A model generated the notes under the pieces. That model worked only from the letters and a program-made list of their open reading frames with translations. It was not told the DNA's origin and searched no databases. Below, piece by piece: positions 55,739 to 64,000 of a stretch of DNA of 64,000 nt (position 1 is the stretch's first letter; every line of letters starts with the position of its first letter). Origin of the DNA: an uncultured Rhodospirillales bacterium. Lineage in GTDB: Bacteria; Pseudomonadota; Alphaproteobacteria; Rhodospirillales; UBA2165. The stretch spans positions 682,001 through 746,000 of the forward strand of contig CAJXKD010000001.1 of the NCBI GenBank assembly GCA_913055735.1. Direction: 5' to 3'. The position numbers were made by a program, and so were the translations under genes.

Positions 55739-58700
55739 GGGTCCGCTCCACATCGGCGAGCAACGTATCGAGCCGGTCGAAATCGAAGGCCCCGACCAGG
55801 TTCTTTATCTCCGCCGTGAAGTGCTGCAGATCGGGATACCGGCCATTCAAGTCATCGATCTTTGCCTGCAAAGCCCGGACATGGCCGATCCCTGCCTGCT
55901 CTCGCAGCTCCTTGATGTCTGCCGCCGATACGCGTTTCCCTTCGCTCAGAATGTCTTTCACATTCCGCTCGGGCTCGGCGGCGGACATTTCATAAACCCA
56001 ATCGATCTGCAGAAGCCGCCCGATGGTGCTGAGCAGGTCGTCGACGCGAATGGGCTTTTTGATCAAAACGTCATGATGTTGCGCCCCGAGGCCGCCTTGC
56101 ATTTCGTTTTCCGGCGCCGCCGACACGACGACAATCGGTGTGTTGGCATGTCCTGAGCGGCGAAGCTCCTCGGCCACTTTCCAGCCGCTGATTCCAGGCA
56201 TGGAAATGTCGAGGAGAAATAGATCAGGCTCGCACGTCGACGCCAACTCAAGGCATTGTTCCCCATCCACCGCAGTCAGCAATATGAAGCCCAGCGGCGA
56301 CAGGATCTCACTCACCAATTCCCGATGATCTGGATCGTCATCCGCGAGGATGATCGTCAACCGGCGTCCACGATAGCCGTAAACGGGCCGCGCCCCTTCA
56401 CTCTGTGCCGTCGGATTGTTGACCGCCGACAACATCAGACGGACGCGGAAGGTGCTGCCTTCGCCGTAGGCACTCTCCAGGGTGATCTCGCCACCGAGCA
56501 CTTCGGTCAGGAACTTGGTAATGGTAAGGCCGAGTCCGGTGCCGGACCGCGCCGGCTGCCCCGGTTCGTGGACGCGCTCGAAAGGCCGGAATATCCGGTC
56601 CCGGTCTTCCTCGCGGATGCCGAGGCCGCTGTCCTTTACGGTAAACTCGGCCACCTGCCCACGGTAACGCACCTGGAACAGCACTTTGCCCTTGTCCGTA
56701 TATTTGATCGCGTTCGAGAGAAGATTGATCAGGATCTGGCGCAGCCGCTTTTCGTCCGTATGGACAACCTCGGGCAGGTAATCGGGACGCTCGAACTCGA
56801 ACTCGATCCCCTTGGCCTGCGCCTGGATGCTGAACATGTCCACGAGTTGGTGCAGCAGATCGTCGAAACGGAGTTCGTCCCGGTAGATGTTAAGCCGCCC
56901 GGCTTCGATCTTGGAAATGTCCAGAAGTCCCTCGATAAGACTCGCCAGATGTTCGCCGCTGCGCCTGATGGCGCGCACCGAATCCTCACGGTGCGCCGGC
57001 AGTGCCGGATCATTTTCCAGCAATTGGGCGTAGCCCAGAATGGTGTTGAGCGGCGTGCGCAGTTCGTGGCTGATGCCTGCCATGTAGCGGCTTTTGGCCT
57101 GGTTGGCGGCCTCGGCAACTTCCTTCGCCTTTTGCAACTGGGCGTCGGTGCGTTGGTGAGCACGGATTTCGCGCATCAGCAAATTAGTCTGACGGTTCGA
57201 TTCCTCCTGGGCAACGTGTCGGCTTTCGTTCGCCAAGACAAACAGCCAGCATGTCACCCCGGCAACGATGACGAACACGAAAAATACATTCCATAGCGTT
57301 GAGGCGATGGCTGCCGCGGGCGCCGCCGGGTCCAAGGTCGCCTGTAGATAGATCAACCCGAAGAAAAGACCGGAAACGCCACATACCAAGGCCATCAGAG
57401 TGCAGTATTGGCCGAGGCGCGTATTGAGCCGTACGACGATGGCCTCCGGCAAAATCACCGACAGGAAGGCGAAAACCTGATCGTGCAGTCGGGAGTTGGT
57501 TTTGCACGCATCGCCGCAGCGCGCATCGAGTGAGCAGCACAAAGAACAGATCGGCCCCGAATAGACCGGACAATGGGTCATGTCGTCGATTTCGAGGGTG
57601 TGTTCGCAGATGCTGCATTTCTTCTTGAGGGAACTGGGCGAGTCCCAGCGGTGCGGTTCGCGGGCCAGATAGAACCGCCCGCGGGTCGCGATGGCGATGA
57701 CCGGCGCGGTCACGAACGCCACGCCGAGCGCGAGGAACGAGGACAATGCCTGCATCACGTCGCCAAACAATCCCGAATAGGACGCCATGGACAGCATCGA
57801 CGCGATGAGCATCGAACCGACACCCACCGGGTTGATGTCATAAAGATGTGCGCGTTTAAACTCGATGTGTTTGGGGCTCAGGCCGAGAGGCTTGTTGACG
57901 ACGAGATCGGCGACGAGCGCACCGACCCAGGCAACGGCCACGTTGGCATAAAGGCCCAGCGTATGTTCGAGCGCCTCGAATATGCCGATCTCCATCAACA
58001 CCAAGGCGATCGCCACGTTGAAGACGAGCCACACGACGCGGCCCGGATGGCTATGGGTCAGGCGGGAAAAGAAATTGGACCAGGCGATGGATCCGGCGTA
58101 GGCGTTGGTCACGTTGATCTTGATCTGCGACAAAATGACGAAGAGGCCCGTCACCGCGAGGGCAATCTCCGGCGATGCCGTCATATGCTGGAACGCCACC
58201 AGGTACATCTGCGTCGGCTCGGCGGCATGTTCCACGGAAACGCCGGCGCTGAGCGCCAACACCGCCAGGAACGACCCCGCCAGCAGCTTGAACACGCCGA
58301 GGACGATCCAACCGGGTCCGGCCGCCAGCAACGATGCCCACCACTGCAACCGGCGGCCTGCCCGTTGCCGCGGCAAAAAACGCAGGAAATCGACCTGCTC
58401 GCCGATCTGCGCGACGAGGGAAAACACCACCGAGGCAGCGGCCCCGAACAGCAACAGATTGATGGACCCGTCGGCGGCGCCGTAGCGGCCGGTGAAGCCC
58501 GTCCAGTCGTCCAGGGACATGACGCCTTTCACGCCGACGAACAGAAAAGGCAGCACATGGAGGACCACCCACAACGGCTGGGTCCACAATTGAAAGCGGC
58601 TGATAAAGGTTATGCCATGGGTGACCAGGGGTATGACGGCGAGCGAACTGACCAGATAACCGATCGACAATGGCACACCGAGGCACATCTCCAACGCCAG

Positions 58701-59114
58701 CGACATGATCGCCGCCTCGATGGCGAAAAAGATGAAGGTGAACGACGCGTAGATCAGCGACGTGATGGTCGAGCCGATATACCCGAAGCCCGCGCCGCGG
58801 GTCAGCAGGTCGATATCGACGCCGTACTTGGCGGCGTAATAGGTAATGGGCAGGCCGGAGAGGAAAATGAGCGTACCGACGACGATGATGGCGAGCGCCG
58901 CGTTGGTAAATCCATAGCTGAGAGTGATGGCGCCGCCGATGGCTTCGAGGGCAAGGAAGGAAATAGCGCCGATCGCGGTATTGGCGACGCGGATGGGGGA
59001 CCAGCGACGCGCCCCGTGCGCGGTAAAGCGGAGAGCGAAATCCTCGAGGGTCTGATTGGCGACCCACTTATTGTATCGGCGCCGAACCGGTACGACCTTC
59101 TGATGCGCCGTCAT
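55728..59114 (-). CDS. NCS1-type permease fused to hybrid histidine kinase and receiver
   Basis: 1128 residues from the ATG at 59114 (a TTG lies six codons upstream). Residues ~20-485 are an NCS1/purine-cytosine permease-like unit with 12 helices (ANTAIGAISFLALEAIGG; DLLTRGAGFGYIGSTITS). Residues ~498-540 are a Cys-rich knuckle with CSICEH, HCPV, CSLCCS and CGDAC. Two more helices follow near 570-630, a HisKA domain with His683 (GISHELRTPLNTILG), an ATPase domain (INLLSNAIKYTDKG; GTGLGLTITKFL), a receiver with Asp969, and a ~130-residue helical tail. The layout parallels transporter-sensor CbrA. It is divergent from urtA. A sensor role for urea or a related N compound is inference. Confidence 0.93.
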   Translation of the reverse strand: MTAHQKVVPVRRRYNKWVANQTLEDFALRFTAHGARRWSPIRVANTAIGAISFLALEAIGGAITLSYGFTNAALAIIVVGTLIFLSGLPITYYAAKYGVDIDLLTRGAGFGYIGSTITSLIYASFTFIFFAIEAAIMSLALEMCLGVPLSIGYLVSSLAVIPLVTHGITFISRFQLWTQPLWVVLHVLPFLFVGVKGVMSLDDWTGFTGRYGAADGSINLLLFGAAASVVFSLVAQIGEQVDFLRFLPRQRAGRRLQWWASLLAAGPGWIVLGVFKLLAGSFLAVLALSAGVSVEHAAEPTQMYLVAFQHMTASPEIALAVTGLFVILSQIKINVTNAYAGSIAWSNFFSRLTHSHPGRVVWLVFNVAIALVLMEIGIFEALEHTLGLYANVAVAWVGALVADLVVNKPLGLSPKHIEFKRAHLYDINPVGVGSMLIASMLSMASYSGLFGDVMQALSSFLALGVAFVTAPVIAIATRGRFYLAREPHRWDSPSSLKKKCSICEHTLEIDDMTHCPVYSGPICSLCCSLDARCGDACKTNSRLHDQVFAFLSVILPEAIVVRLNTRLGQYCTLMALVCGVSGLFFGLIYLQATLDPAAPAAAIASTLWNVFFVFVIVAGVTCWLFVLANESRHVAQEESNRQTNLLMREIRAHQRTDAQLQKAKEVAEAANQAKSRYMAGISHELRTPLNTILGYAQLLENDPALPAHREDSVRAIRRSGEHLASLIEGLLDISKIEAGRLNIYRDELRFDDLLHQLVDMFSIQAQAKGIEFEFERPDYLPEVVHTDEKRLRQILINLLSNAIKYTDKGKVLFQVRYRGQVAEFTVKDSGLGIREEDRDRIFRPFERVHEPGQPARSGTGLGLTITKFLTEVLGGEITLESAYGEGSTFRVRLMLSAVNNPTAQSEGARPVYGYRGRRLTIILADDDPDHRELVSEILSPLGFILLTAVDGEQCLELASTCEPDLFLLDISMPGISGWKVAEELRRSGHANTPIVVVSAAPENEMQGGLGAQHHDVLIKKPIRVDDLLSTIGRLLQIDWVYEMSAAEPERNVKDILSEGKRVSAADIKELREQAGIGHVRALQAKIDDLNGRYPDLQHFTAEIKNLVGAFDFDRLDTLLADVERTHAE

Positions 59115-59538
59115 TTCGGTAGTTTCCCCCAACTATCCGTTTCGCATCCGTCCTCTCCGTCAATGTCACACCCCGTACCGCCATTGGCCGCACCGCCACG
59201 GGGATATGCCATTTGATCAAGCCTGGCCTCATAGCAGTACTGCCAAATACGCATAACTCCCGGTTGGACAGTGCAGCGCTCGTCAGGCCCGATTTTTCTT
59301 AGCATCCGCATAATCGATTGTTTTACCAAACGTTTTTGTCGCTCTGACTTTCGTTTTGGAGCGCCCAAACGGCACCCCCCTCATCGCGTCAGCAACGTAG
59401 TACCTGCAACCGGCGTACCGCCATACGTCAATCGACGTATTGAGACAAAGCGGCCGGGAGGCGGATCGTTGTGGCTATCGGGCGACCCTTCGTCCGACCC
59501 GACCATCGTTCCAACAGACGAACGAAAAAGGAGAAACC
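59115..59538. other. 424-bp divergent intergenic region between the permease-kinase and urtA
   Basis: It must hold the promoters of both units. It contains a perfect inverted repeat (59423-59440). The plus-strand end is AAAAAGGAG, the urtA Shine-Dalgarno. An 85-codon minus-strand frame at 59111-59368 has no start signal and overlaps the kinase start; I do not take it as a gene. I found no convincing sigma-54 -24/-12 element. Confidence 0.6.
59423..59440. promoter_or_regulatory. Inverted repeat upstream of urtA
   Basis: ATACGTC (59423-59429), spacer AATC, GACGTAT (59434-59440): 7-bp perfect arms, 18 bp total, about 100 bp upstream of the urtA start. Suitable for a dimeric LuxR-type regulator such as the one encoded at 54809-55738. 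Confidence 0.45.
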
Positions 59539-60813
59539 ATGACACGCCACACACAAACCCCAGCCCAATCCCCGACGGGATCGAGTGGGCTACGCTCCCC
59601 CCTCCGGCGCCTACTCTTCGCCGGTATCGCGGCGGCGTTTACCCTGCCGTTGCTGCCTTTCAACGCGAATGCCGCTGACGTAAACACCACCGGTCTCGCG
59701 GTTACCGATGACGTCGTTCAAGTCGGCATCCTCCACTCGGTGACCGGTACCATGGCCATTTCCGAAACCGGCTCCGTCCAAGCCGAGAAACTTGCCATCA
59801 AGCAGATCAACGAGATGGGCGGCGTTCTCGGACGCAAGATCGAGTTCATCCAGGAAGACGGCGCCAGCGACTGGCCGACCTTCGCCGAAAAGGCCAAGAA
59901 GCTGCTGGTCAACGACAAAGTCGCCGCGGTTTTCGGATGCTGGACGTCGGCTTCGCGCAAGGCCGTGCTGCCCGTGTTCGAGCAGTACAACGGCATGCTC
60001 TACTACCCGACTTTCTATGAAGGTTTGGAAGAATCGCCGAACGTCATCTACACCGGCCAGGAAGCGACCCAGCAGATCATCGCGGGCATCGACTGGGTGG
60101 TGAAAACGAAGGGCGCAAAGACCTTCTACCTGCTCGGCTCCGACTACATCTGGCCGCGCACCTCCAATAAGATCGCGCGTAAGCACATCGAAAAACTGGG
60201 CCTCAAAGTGGTCGGCGAGGAGTACTACCCCCTCGGCCACACCCAGTTCAACTCGGTCATCAACAAGATCCGGTTGCGCAAGCCCGACGTGATCTACGCC
60301 ATCGTCGTCGGCGGTTCCAACGTCGCCTTCTACAAGCAGCTCAAGGCGGCCGGTATCGACATGACTAAGGAAAAGCCCGCGCTGCTGACCATTTCGGTGA
60401 CCGAGGATGAAATCCGCGGCATCGGTGGTGAGAACATCGTCGGCGCCTATGCGGCGATGAAATACTTCCAGAGCCTGCCGAACGACAACAACCAGGCGTT
60501 CGTCAAAGCCTTCAAAGAGATGTGGGGCAAGGACATCGTCATCGGCGACGTCACCCAGGCCGCCTATCTCGGACCATGGCTGTGGAAAGCCGCCGTCGAA
60601 AAAGCCGGCAGCTTCGACATCGACAAAGTACGTGAAGCTTCCCCGGGCATCGAGCTGACCACGGCGCCCGAAGGCTACGTCCGCATCCACAAGAACCATC
60701 ACTTGTGGAGCAAGACCCGTATCGGTCTCGCCAAGCCGGATGGCCAGTACGAAGTCGTCTACGAAACAAAAGAGCTGATGGAGCCGGATCCCTTCCCCGA
60801 GGGCTACCAATAA
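59539..60813 (+). CDS. urtA: Urea ABC transporter, substrate-binding protein
   Basis: 424 residues from the ATG at 59539 (AAAAAGGAG upstream). Signal peptide about 1-46 with a long basic N-region and cleavage near NANAADVN. The mature protein matches UrtA: GILHSVTGTMAISETGSVQ at about 65-83, EKAKKLLVNDKVAAVFGCWTS, YYPTFYEGLEESPNVIYTG, and FKEMWGKDIVIGD. It binds urea in the periplasm for the UrtBCDE permease. Expected to be nitrogen regulated. A stem-loop lies in the gap to urtB. Confidence 0.95.
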   Translation: MTRHTQTPAQSPTGSSGLRSPLRRLLFAGIAAAFTLPLLPFNANAADVNTTGLAVTDDVVQVGILHSVTGTMAISETGSVQAEKLAIKQINEMGGVLGRKIEFIQEDGASDWPTFAEKAKKLLVNDKVAAVFGCWTSASRKAVLPVFEQYNGMLYYPTFYEGLEESPNVIYTGQEATQQIIAGIDWVVKTKGAKTFYLLGSDYIWPRTSNKIARKHIEKLGLKVVGEEYYPLGHTQFNSVINKIRLRKPDVIYAIVVGGSNVAFYKQLKAAGIDMTKEKPALLTISVTEDEIRGIGGENIVGAYAAMKYFQSLPNDNNQAFVKAFKEMWGKDIVIGDVTQAAYLGPWLWKAAVEKAGSFDIDKVREASPGIELTTAPEGYVRIHKNHHLWSKTRIGLAKPDGQYEVVYETKELMEPDPFPEGYQ

Positions 60814-60825
60814 GCTCGATCGGGT

Positions 60826-60863
60826 GAGGGCCGGTCCATGCTCCTGACCATGCACTGGCCCTC
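60826..60863 (+). other. Intercistronic stem-loop between urtA and urtB
   Basis: GAGGGCC (60826-60832) pairs with GGCCCTC (60857-60863); GGTC (60833-60836) pairs with GACC (60846-60849) inside. It lies 13 bp after the urtA stop. Such stems after a binding-protein gene often stabilise its mRNA or reduce readthrough so that it exceeds the permease. There is no T-run. Confidence 0.5.
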
Positions 60864-60964
60864 TCTCCGGTTCTCTCAAGTTTCAAAAGAAAAGCGTTCC
60901 CTGTTCCCCGCCGTCCCATTCGTCCTTTCGTCCACGCGGGACGGCCAACAAAAAGGCTTAGGTC

Positions 60965-61891
60965 ATGTTTAGCGGTTATACCCTCGGTGAGCTTGGTTCG
61001 ATCCTAGCCATGCAGGGCTTTGCGGGGCTGATCCTCTTCTCCGTGTTCGTCCTCATGGCCCTCGGTCTCGCCATCATCTTCGGTCAGATGAACGTCATCA
61101 ACATGGCGCACGGCGAGTTCATGATCCTCGGTGCGTACGTCACCTATCTCTGCTCCCTGTTTTTCCAGGAATACCTGCCCGCGCTGTTCAGCGTTTCCTT
61201 CTTCGTCGCCATGATCCTCGCGTTCATCGCGTCGGGGGCTCTCGGCATGTTCGTCGAATGGGCGCTCATACGGCATTTATATAAGAGACCGCTGGATACG
61301 CTCCTCGCCACCTGGGGCCTCAGCCTCGTTCTGCAGCAGTCCTACCGCTCCATTTTCGGCGCACGCGAAGTGGGCGTGACCCTTCCCGACTGGCTGCTCG
61401 GCGCCATCGACCTTACCGATTTCATTCAGATCCCGATCAACGGCATTTTCGTCATGGTGTTGACGGCACTCATCACCGTCGCGGTCTACTTCCTCATGTT
61501 CCGCTCGAGCTGGGGCAAGCAGGTCCGCGCCGTGGTTCAGAACCGCGTCATGGCCGGCGCTGTCGGCATCAATACCGAACGCACCGACCGAATGACCTTC
61601 GGGATCGGGTGCGGCATCGCCGGCGTCGCGGGCAGCGCCTTCACCATGATCGGGTCCACGGGACCGACGGCGGGACAGCTCTACATCGTCGACACGTTCC
61701 TCGTGGTCGTGTTCGGCGGCGCCGCCAGTCTACTCGGCACCATCGCCTCGGCCTTCACCATCAGTCAGGCCCAGTCGACCATCGAGTTCTTCATGAGCGG
61801 CTCCATGGCCAAGGTCATTACGTTGCTCACGGTTGTGGGCATCCTGATGCTGCGGCCGCAGGGTCTGTTCACTCTGAAAATCCGGCGCTGA
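60965..61891 (+). CDS. urtB: Urea ABC transporter, permease UrtB
   Basis: 308 residues, about 8 membrane helices. The LIRHLYKRPLDTLLATWGLSL block at about 100-120 and GQMNVINMAHGEFMILGAYV (about 40-59) identify UrtB among LivH-type permeases; VFGGAASLLGTIASAFTI is near the C-terminus. It forms the membrane pore with UrtC. ATG at 60965 with AAAAAGGCTTAGGTC upstream. Confidence 0.95.
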   Translation: MFSGYTLGELGSILAMQGFAGLILFSVFVLMALGLAIIFGQMNVINMAHGEFMILGAYVTYLCSLFFQEYLPALFSVSFFVAMILAFIASGALGMFVEWALIRHLYKRPLDTLLATWGLSLVLQQSYRSIFGAREVGVTLPDWLLGAIDLTDFIQIPINGIFVMVLTALITVAVYFLMFRSSWGKQVRAVVQNRVMAGAVGINTERTDRMTFGIGCGIAGVAGSAFTMIGSTGPTAGQLYIVDTFLVVVFGGAASLLGTIASAFTISQAQSTIEFFMSGSMAKVITLLTVVGILMLRPQGLFTLKIRR

Positions 61892-61901
61892 GGAGGCACC
61901 C

Positions 61902-63053
61902 ATGAACCGCGGATTTACCTTCATGAACCGCAACGAGCTGGTGTATCTCGCCATCCTCGCGGCATTCATCCTCGTCGTCCTGCCCCTCGGGCTCGACATC
62001 TTCCGTCTCAACCTATTCGGCAAGTACCTGACCTACGCCTTCGTCGCCATGGGGCTAGTGCTGTGTTGGGGCATGGGCGGCATTCTCAGCCTCGGCCAGG
62101 GCGTGTTCTTCGGCCTCGGCGGCTACTGCATGGCCATGTTCCTCAAACTCGAGGCCTCGACGCCGGAAGCAACCAAGATCCAGTCCACCCCGGGTATCCC
62201 GGACTTTATGGACTGGAACCAGCTCACGGCGTTGCCCTGGTTCTGGGAACCGTTCCATTCGCTCCCCTTTACCTTGCTGGCGATCATCGGCGTCCCCGTC
62301 ATTCTCGCCTTCATCATCGGCGTCGCCATGTTCAAGCGCCGGGTCGGCGGTGTGTACTTCGCCATCATCACCCAGGCCATCGCCGCCATCCTGACCATCC
62401 TCATCATCGGGCGGCAGGGATACACGGGTGGCGTCAACGGCATCACCGATCTGCGCACCTTGCTCGGCTGGGACATCCGCACCGACGAAGCGAAATACAT
62501 CCTTTACTTCGTCAATGCGTTCCTGCTCATCGGTGCCCTGCTCCTGGCGCAGTTCATCCGCCGCTGCAAACTGGGTGGATTGCTGGTCGCCATGCGCGAT
62601 CAGGAAGACCGGGTACGCTTCTCCGGTTATGACGTCGCCAACCTGAAGATCTTCGTCTTCTGCCTGGCAGCCGCACTCTCCGGCATCGGCGGGGCCATGT
62701 TCACCCTGCAGGTCGGGTTCATGTCGCCGTCCTTCGTCGGCATCGTGCCGTCCATCGAGATGGTGATCTTCTGTGCCGTCGGCGGGCGACTGTCCCTGTT
62801 CGGCGCGGTCTACGGATCACTGCTGGTCAACTGGGCCAAGACGAGCTTCTCCGAGGTATTCCCCGAATTGTGGCTGTTCGCCATGGGCGGGTTGTTCATC
62901 GCCGTTGTCCTCGCCTTCCCCGCCGGTCTCGCGGGTCTCTACAAGACCCATCTGGAGCCGCGCATCACCGCCCTGCTGGCGCGGCGCGGCAGCACGAGCC
63001 CGCCGGATACGGCCTCGATGCCCGCCGGCACCGCAACCAAACCAGCCGAATAA
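61902..63053 (+). CDS. urtC: Urea ABC transporter, permease UrtC
   Basis: 383 residues, LivM-type permease with about 9-10 helices. GMGGILSLGQGVFFGLGGYCMAM (about 52-74), GVYFAIITQAIAAILTILII and GYTGGVNGITDL (about 170-185) are characteristic. EVFPELWLFAMGGLFIAVVLAFPAGL lies near the C-terminus, then a polar tail. Spacing from urtB is 10 bp with GAGGAGGCACC as ribosome site. Confidence 0.95.
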   Translation: MNRGFTFMNRNELVYLAILAAFILVVLPLGLDIFRLNLFGKYLTYAFVAMGLVLCWGMGGILSLGQGVFFGLGGYCMAMFLKLEASTPEATKIQSTPGIPDFMDWNQLTALPWFWEPFHSLPFTLLAIIGVPVILAFIIGVAMFKRRVGGVYFAIITQAIAAILTILIIGRQGYTGGVNGITDLRTLLGWDIRTDEAKYILYFVNAFLLIGALLLAQFIRRCKLGGLLVAMRDQEDRVRFSGYDVANLKIFVFCLAAALSGIGGAMFTLQVGFMSPSFVGIVPSIEMVIFCAVGGRLSLFGAVYGSLLVNWAKTSFSEVFPELWLFAMGGLFIAVVLAFPAGLAGLYKTHLEPRITALLARRGSTSPPDTASMPAGTATKPAE

Positions 63054-63065
63054 GGAGATCGGATC

Positions 63066-63812
63066 ATGTCCAACAACACGGACTTCCTGTTGTCGATCGA
63101 GAACCTGACGGTCTCCTTCGACGGTTTCAAAGCGGTGAACGAGGTCTCCGCCTACATCGACAAGAACGAGATCAGGGTGATCATCGGGCCCAACGGAGCC
63201 GGCAAGACCACCGTGCTCGATCTGATCTGCGGCAAGACCAAGGCAACATCGGGTTCCATCAAGTTCAAGGGGCGCGAACTCACCAACATGAAGGAGCACG
63301 AGATCGTGCTCGCCGGCGTCGGGCGCAAGTTCCAGAACCCGTCCATCTATGAAGACCTCACGGTGTTCGAGAATCTGGAAATCTCGTTCCCGCGCGGCCG
63401 AACGGTGGTGGGCGCCATTGCCTTCCGCCGCGACGCCGAGGTGATCGACCGGATCAAGGAAATCGCCGAGATGATCTTCCTCGAAGACCACCTCGACCTG
63501 AAGGCCGCCTATCTCAGTCACGGCCAGAAGCAGTGGCTGGAGATCGGCATGCTGCTCATCCAGGACCCGGAGCTTCTTATGCTCGACGAACCGGTAGCGG
63601 GGATGAGCGTCAGTGAGCGCAAGAAAACTGCCGAACTGCTTCATCGCATCATCAAGGACCGCTCGGTTCTGGTGATCGAGCACGACATGAAGTTCGTCGA
63701 AGACATCGCCCACCGGGTCACCGTTCTCCATCAGGGGAAGGTGCTGTCGGAAGGGTCGATGGAGCGCGTCAAGAACGACCCCAAAGTCGTTGAAGTCTAT
63801 CTCGGCCACTAA
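63066..63812 (+). CDS. urtD: Urea ABC transporter, ATPase UrtD
   Basis: 248 residues. Walker A GPNGAGKTTVLDL at about 41-53, Q-loop KFQNPSIYEDLTVFEN, signature LSHGQKQWLEIGML (variant of LSGGQ, typical of UrtD), Walker B LLMLDEPVAGMS and switch EHDMKFVE. It couples ATP hydrolysis to urea uptake together with UrtE. Starts 12 bp after urtC with AAGGAG upstream. Confidence 0.96.
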   Translation: MSNNTDFLLSIENLTVSFDGFKAVNEVSAYIDKNEIRVIIGPNGAGKTTVLDLICGKTKATSGSIKFKGRELTNMKEHEIVLAGVGRKFQNPSIYEDLTVFENLEISFPRGRTVVGAIAFRRDAEVIDRIKEIAEMIFLEDHLDLKAAYLSHGQKQWLEIGMLLIQDPELLMLDEPVAGMSVSERKKTAELLHRIIKDRSVLVIEHDMKFVEDIAHRVTVLHQGKVLSEGSMERVKNDPKVVEVYLGH

Positions 63813-63823
63813 GGAGAACAGCC

Positions 63824-64000
63824 ATGCTTCAAGTAAACGATTTGCACGTTGCCTACGGCGAGAGCGAAGTTCTCCACGGCCTCGACTTCACTGTTCAGCC
63901 CAACGAGATCGTCGCCATCATGGGCCGCAACGGTATGGGCAAGACCACGCTGATGAAATCCCTTATCGGCGTGATGCCTTCCAAGAGCGGCGCCATCAAC
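63824..64000 (+). CDS. urtE: Urea ABC transporter, ATPase UrtE, 5' part
   Basis: The first 59 codons before the window ends: LQVNDLHVAYGESEVLHG is the start, and the Walker A GRNGMGKTTLMKS at about 37-49 is that of UrtE. It starts 11 bp after urtD with AAGGAG upstream. The rest lies outside. Confidence 0.93.
   Translation, partial: MLQVNDLHVAYGESEVLHGLDFTVQPNEIVAIMGRNGMGKTTLMKSLIGVMPSKSGAIN

Noticed and set aside
57573..59216. 547-codon open frame on the plus strand
   Set aside because: Antisense to the permease-kinase gene; Gln/Arg/His-biased composition typical of shadow frames.
59111..59368. 85-codon minus frame upstream of the permease-kinase
   Set aside because: No Shine-Dalgarno, overlaps the kinase start, unlikely composition.
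59115..59538. Sigma-54 promoter for urtA
   Set aside because: No GG-N10-GC element with acceptable flanks was found, although nitrogen control made it worth checking.

Overview
The window is typical chromosomal DNA (roughly 60% G+C, tightly packed) of an alphaproteobacterium, most likely from the Rhodospirillales or a related free-living order. The supporting gene sets are: a CcrM-type GANTC methylase next to rnhB; a zinc-ribbon/DUF3426 gene divergent from ftsEX; the series twin-transmembrane protein - cobalamin adenosyltransferase - (aldolase) - etfB - etfA - 3-hydroxybutyryl-CoA dehydrogenase; metX-metW; TIGR02302 and DUF2125 proteins; and a B12-dependent ribonucleotide reductase. I see no phage, transposase, CRISPR array or plasmid gene.

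Layout. 1-2.5 kb: end of a C-terminal processing protease, a divergent polysaccharide deacetylase and rppH. 2.7-6.5 kb: two-subunit 2-oxoglutarate:ferredoxin oxidoreductase (korA-korB) and an exported FGE/SUMF1-domain protein. 6.5-9.7 kb: cupin, methyltransferase, metW-metX. 9.8-12.7 kb: chorismate mutase, hisC-type aminotransferase and TyrC-type dehydrogenase, an aromatic amino-acid operon with a hairpin over its first ribosome binding site. 12.7-20.3 kb: DUF2125 protein, EamA transporter, MarR regulator, acyl-CoA ligase, small lipoprotein, a 55-codon gene not previously listed here by size, and aminopeptidase P. 20.3-26.7 kb: cheZ, then argH-lptM-lysA-TIGR02302. 26.7-32.2 kb: methyltransferase, a 13-bp tandem repeat, the zinc-ribbon protein, ftsE-ftsX-ydcF-plsC. 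32.4-39.8 kb: nrdJ with a DnaA-box leader, a small helical protein, pduO, aldolase, etfBA, hbdA. 39.8-51.9 kb: ccrM-rnhB-antiporter, DUF952, ArsC-like and radical SAM proteins, two arsenosugar-type glycosyltransferases, moaB, lytic transglycosylase, a uracil-DNA glycosylase and ETF:quinone oxidoreductase. 52-54.8 kb: TPR protein, ispE and tRNA-Gln(TTG). 54.8-64 kb: a LuxR-type response regulator and a very large permease-fused hybrid kinase, divergent from the urea transporter operon urtABCDE, which runs off the window.

How it fits together. ETF (37-39 kb), ETF:quinone oxidoreductase (50-52 kb), hydroxybutyryl-CoA dehydrogenase and KorAB together suggest a respiratory organism using acyl-CoA and ferredoxin-linked carbon metabolism. 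NrdJ and the PduO-type adenosyltransferase share a need for adenosylcobalamin. The most interesting items are the NCS1-permease/cysteine-rich/histidine-kinase fusion beside the urea transporter, and a cluster of five GANTC sites plus a CtrA-like site immediately upstream of ccrM.
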